From JBMYQA01 sp049600855 (GTDB lineage Bacteria > Bacteroidota > Bacteroidia > Cytophagales > Flammeovirgaceae): 8,646 nucleotides of DNA. A program made the position numbers and the translations under genes. Below, piece by piece: positions 5,592 through 8,646 of the stretch; within the stretch, counting starts at the first letter, position 1, and each line of letters begins with the position of its first letter. Location: positions 1-8,646 of the forward strand of contig JBMYQA010000266.1 of the NCBI GenBank assembly GCA_049600855.1, written 5' to 3'. The notes below the pieces were generated by a model. It searched no databases and was not told where the DNA came from. It was given only the letters and a program-made list of their open reading frames with translations.

Positions 5592-7739
5592 ATGAATGAC
5601 CTAGCAAACTATCCCGATAGTCCTCATATTCAAGACCCCTTATTTTTAGAACCTACTGAAGAATATCAAAATCAAGTTCAGCGTGTAGCTAAAGGAATCT
5701 CCGTTTTTGTGGGCACTTATATTACTATGCTAGCCGTAACTGTTGGCCTCTCGGCTGCCTGCATTGCATTTGGTATTTTTCTCTTAAAGAGCTTCACTAT
5801 TTTAACGGCCTTTATTAGTGCTGGCGTGATGGGCATTGGAGCCATGTTGCTTTCTTTCTTTGCCAAATCGCTTTTTGCATCGCGTAAGCCAAAACATGAA
5901 GGTAAAATTGAAATTACCGCCAGTAACGAACCCGAATTATACGAATTTGTCCATATGGTTTGTGCAGAAGTCGGTGCCGATGTTCCCAATAAAATCTACC
6001 TTGCACCTGATATCAATGCTTGGGTTTCGTATGAATCAACTTTTTGGAGCTTGTTCAAGCCTGTAAAAAAGGACTTGACCATTGGCATTGGTCTCATGAA
6101 TTGCCAAAACATGAGTGAATTTAAGGGAGTCCTTGCTCACGAATTTGGTCATTTCTCCCAAAAAAGCATGAAACTCAACAGCTACGTCTATACCATGAAT
6201 CGCATCATTTACGATTTGGTATATAACTACGACAGTTGGGATCATACCATTAATAAATGGGCAAACGCAGGAGGATTGTGGGGGTTATTCGGGAAAGTCC
6301 CTAAGGCATTTGCAGATGGTGTGCGCTTCATATTACGCAAGTTGTATGAGCCGATTAACCTGCGTATGATGGAACTCTTACGCCAAATGGAATTTCATGC
6401 GGATAAGTTTGCCGTATATGCTGCGGGAAGTCACGCGAATGTCAGCGGTTTACGCAGAATAGACTTTGCAGGCCGCGCACATCGCTTTGCCATCCAAAAA
6501 CTGAGTCAGGCCTTAAGCATGGGGTTAAAAACAGACAATATCTTTAAGGTACAACGCTGGGCCATCAAACATTTAGCCCAAAAACACCACATGGAACTGG
6601 AATATGGGTTACCAGTAATCACAGACAAGCACCTCGCTCAACTCAACAAAGCGCGGATTACCTATACGGATCAATGGGCTTCTCATCCTAATTTAGCAGA
6701 TTCCGAGGCAAATATGATGAACCCCGTAGTTCATGCTGAAATCTCTAAAGCGAATCCCTTACACCTCTTTACTGATGCGGAGAAATGGGAAAAAGAATTC
6801 ACCAAAGAGCTCTATAAAGACATTCCGAACGAAAAAGTATTGGATGTTACCCCAATAGATGAAATCATCAAAAAATTAGACGAAGAAATGGCTCGTTATA
6901 CCATTCCTAAAATCTTCAACAATTATTACGATGATCGAGTGTTGGATGAGTTTAATATTGAGAAGTTGATTAAAAAGTTTGAAAAAGGGAAAATCGAACT
7001 CAACTCATTCGAAGAAATCTTTTCTCCTGAGCATCAAGCGAAAATCGAGCGTTACCAGTACGACTTAGAAGATATTCAAACCTTAGATTACATGGATAAA
7101 GGGTACATCAACACCAAATTCTTTGAGTTTGAAGGGAAACGTTATCCGATAAGCGAAGCCAAAGCAGGCATTAAAAAGCTCCAAAAAGATGCCGATCGTG
7201 CTGAACGCTGGCTTAAGGAAAATGACAAGCAAGCGTTTTTATTCTTTTATCAGTTAGGTAAAAAGCTTGGAAAAAGTGAGGATTATGTAAATGTATTCCG
7301 AGAGCAATTTGCTTTCCGTGGCAATATGGCGATGTGTAGCGAATGGTTAGGAGCCATTCAACTGCGTTATTTTGTGCTGAGAGCCAGCGATGAAATTACG
7401 CATGAAGATTTAAGGATATTTGTGGAAGAAATTGCGGGTATAGAAGATGCGTTCAAAAATGCTCTTTATTTCGCCCAGAAAGAAGGCGAGTTGAAGGGAT
7501 TGCCTAAATCCTTAGAAAAGGTAATTAAAGAATACCTTGCCGACAAAAACAATTACTTTATTGGTGGACATTACGACAGTGAACAATTTAGTGGTTTTTG
7601 GAATTTAGTAACTGATGTTCAAATCCACTTTGCTAATCTATACCACGAACGTTTGGCTGAGATTTTTAAGTATCAAGAATCTTTGTTGAGAAAAACGCTT
7701 AATGAAGGAAATGAGGAGAAAGAAAAAGTAGTGGAATAA
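5592..7739 (+). CDS. Membrane-anchored M48-family zinc metalloprotease with long C-terminal region
   Basis: This is a 715-residue protein. After a short polar N-terminus come two hydrophobic segments (about 35-65 and 67-94) forming a membrane hairpin, then an M48 peptidase domain. The zinc motif is HEFGH at 183-187 (H183 and H187, catalytic E184), preceded by the family-typical EFKGVLA. The third ligand is probably E267 in MEFHADKFA, the ExxxD motif of M48 enzymes, about 80 residues later as usual. SHPNLADSEAN (364-374) resembles the conserved HP motif near the end of the catalytic domain. Beyond about residue 390 lie more than 300 residues that are charged and look mostly helical, with no domain I recognise. 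Typical M48 proteins (HtpX, BepA, Ste24-like) are about 280-500 residues, so this one is large. It probably cleaves membrane or envelope proteins in quality control; the substrate is unknown. The gene stands alone, between the proline dehydrogenase terminator and a convergent neighbour. Confidence 0.9.
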   Translation: MNDLANYPDSPHIQDPLFLEPTEEYQNQVQRVAKGISVFVGTYITMLAVTVGLSAACIAFGIFLLKSFTILTAFISAGVMGIGAMLLSFFAKSLFASRKPKHEGKIEITASNEPELYEFVHMVCAEVGADVPNKIYLAPDINAWVSYESTFWSLFKPVKKDLTIGIGLMNCQNMSEFKGVLAHEFGHFSQKSMKLNSYVYTMNRIIYDLVYNYDSWDHTINKWANAGGLWGLFGKVPKAFADGVRFILRKLYEPINLRMMELLRQMEFHADKFAVYAAGSHANVSGLRRIDFAGRAHRFAIQKLSQALSMGLKTDNIFKVQRWAIKHLAQKHHMELEYGLPVITDKHLAQLNKARITYTDQWASHPNLADSEANMMNPVVHAEISKANPLHLFTDAEKWEKEFTKELYKDIPNEKVLDVTPIDEIIKKLDEEMARYTIPKIFNNYYDDRVLDEFNIEKLIKKFEKGKIELNSFEEIFSPEHQAKIERYQYDLEDIQTLDYMDKGYINTKFFEFEGKRYPISEAKAGIKKLQKDADRAERWLKENDKQAFLFFYQLGKKLGKSEDYVNVFREQFAFRGNMAMCSEWLGAIQLRYFVLRASDEITHEDLRIFVEEIAGIEDAFKNALYFAQKEGELKGLPKSLEKVIKEYLADKNNYFIGGHYDSEQFSGFWNLVTDVQIHFANLYHERLAEIFKYQESLLRKTLNEGNEEKEKVVE

Positions 7740-7753
7740 AAATGGCTAGTAGC

Positions 7754-7793
7754 ATCAGGATTTACAGAATTAACGTATTTTGTAAATCCTGAT
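7754..7793. terminator. Bidirectional terminator hairpin between convergent genes
   Basis: ATCAGGATTTACA (7754-7766) is a perfect inverted match to TGTAAATCCTGAT (7781-7793). The stem extends inward by GAAT/ATTT to 17 positions with one G-U wobble, closing a six-base loop (TAACGT). It lies in the 75-base gap between the plus-strand M48 gene and the minus-strand gene ending at 7815, so it can serve both. The T-tracts beside it are short on the plus side (TTTC) and somewhat distant on the minus side, so termination efficiency is uncertain. Confidence 0.75.
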
Positions 7794-7814
7794 TTCGACA
7801 TTGGAAAAGCTCAT

Positions 7815-8646
7815 TTACATCATCGCAGAAAAAATCATACTTGCTGCTAAAATTGCCCCAGTAATTCCGACACCAATAATCACTTTCTGCTTCGTTCTAT
7901 TGAGCTGATGCCACGCTGAATTAAAATTAAATGCATATTTAACGGATTGTTTCCAACTTCGATAACCAGAAGCCTGCTCCTGCATAGAACTCCACACTTC
8001 GCGCTGGCTTTCATATGCTTCCCCTTTTCGATCGTATTTAAAAATGGCTAATTTAGCCCTCGTCCCAATTGGTGACTGATATGCATAATTAATGCAAGAG
8101 CCAAGACCAGAAACATCCTTTGTACCATGTGGTTTTACCGTTGCCCGAATCTCTTTAAGTAACATCAGGTTTTGATATTTAAAACCACAAAGCTCATTCT
8201 CAAATAGTTGACCTCTTGGAATCACAAACTCCAATGCTTCTGAGGTATTATTCTTAAACTTGACCCAAACCGAATGATCGCGCTCGATTCGAACCCGCTG
8301 AATGTCAATTTTCCTATCAATCGCCAAATTCACCAAAGCCTCAGGCTCCACAATCTCATCAAAGCCCAATAAATTTGGATTGACCACGACATCACGATTA
8401 TACATCGCATTTGTTTCCATGAGTACCGTCAGTCCACCGATATTTTTCTGATCGAGCCTGAGATTGAATACTTCCGCCAATCGAGGGATGTTTTTCAGGT
8501 AATATGCCCGTGCAGCATCCAAAAAGTGTACTTTTCGATCAGCAGCTCGGAGTTTATAATCTCTGATCGTTTCAGCACCATATGCTTGGGCAATCTGCTT
8601 AATTGTTTGTGCCCATTCAAAAAGTGACCGCCCATTCGCTTCTTTT
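7815..8646 (-). CDS. Uncharacterised protein with C-terminal membrane helix, N-terminus cut off by the window edge
   Basis: I do not recognise this family. The frame stays open to the right edge: 276 residues are visible and no ATG occurs upstream of a TTG at 8522, so that TTG is almost certainly an internal Leu and the true start lies outside. The visible N-terminal part (KEANGRSLFEWAQTI to roughly AYYLKNIPRLAEVFN) looks helical. The middle has an alternating, probably beta-rich pattern: VWVKFKNNTSEALEFVIPRG, then QNLMLLKEIRATVKPHG and a Cys-containing GLGSCINYAYQSP, which looks like a beta-sandwich module. The last 22 residues (from KVIIGVGITGAILAAS onward) form one hydrophobic segment that ends at the stop codon, preceded by basic RTKQK. 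By the positive-inside rule this suggests a cytoplasmic domain anchored by its C-terminal tail. The gene converges on the M48 protease and shares its terminator; no operon partner is visible. Confidence 0.75.
   Translation of the reverse strand, partial: KEANGRSLFEWAQTIKQIAQAYGAETIRDYKLRAADRKVHFLDAARAYYLKNIPRLAEVFNLRLDQKNIGGLTVLMETNAMYNRDVVVNPNLLGFDEIVEPEALVNLAIDRKIDIQRVRIERDHSVWVKFKNNTSEALEFVIPRGQLFENELCGFKYQNLMLLKEIRATVKPHGTKDVSGLGSCINYAYQSPIGTRAKLAIFKYDRKGEAYESQREVWSSMQEQASGYRSWKQSVKYAFNFNSAWHQLNRTKQKVIIGVGITGAILAASMIFSAMM

Noticed and set aside
5717..5989. Minus-strand 90-codon frame inside the M48 gene
   Set aside because: It is antisense to the membrane-hairpin coding region of the protease and has no independent support.
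1..8646. A defence system, mobile element, CRISPR array or biosynthetic cluster
   Set aside because: No transposase, integrase, nuclease, direct-repeat array or assembly-line enzyme is visible on either strand; the recognisable genes are ordinary protease, glycan and catabolic functions.

Overview
The window reads as chromosomal DNA from a member of the Bacteroidota, probably a flavobacterium-like lineage. The evidence is an AT-rich sequence, long AT-rich spacers, TAnnTTTG-type -7 promoter boxes instead of an E. coli -10, and a secreted M43 (cytophagalysin-type) metalloprotease with an appended MAM domain, a layout typical of gliding or type IX-secreting bacteria. The genus cannot be fixed from this sequence.

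Layout, left to right. (1) 1-1368, minus: 5' part of a secreted M43 zinc metalloprotease, running off the left edge. (2) 1369-1856: a 488-base spacer with its leader and a striking 7-1-7 palindrome at 1710-1724. (3) 1857-3763, minus: a two-gene operon of a family-4 glycosyltransferase followed by an exported alpha/beta-hydrolase esterase, joined by an ATGA start/stop overlap. (4) 3764-4089: a divergent promoter region. (5) 4090-5295, plus: a stand-alone proline dehydrogenase, closed by a good intrinsic terminator at 5328-5364. (6) 5296-5591: a leader containing stacked inverted repeats and a second terminator-like hairpin. (7) 5592-7739, plus: a membrane-anchored M48 metalloprotease with an unusually long C-terminal region. 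(8) 7754-7793: a long hairpin shared by convergent genes. (9) 7815-8646, minus: the C-terminal part of an unrecognised protein ending in a single hydrophobic helix, running off the right edge.

The genes do not form one obvious pathway. The glycosyltransferase and esterase plausibly act together on a surface glycan. The two metalloproteases differ in role: one is secreted and the other is membrane-bound. Proline dehydrogenase is catabolic housekeeping. I see no CRISPR array, insertion sequence, phage gene, tRNA or rRNA, and no strong candidate for a new multi-gene system. The items most worth a second look are the right-edge tail-anchored protein, the 7-1-7 dyad, the M48 C-terminal region and the leader in front of the M48 gene.
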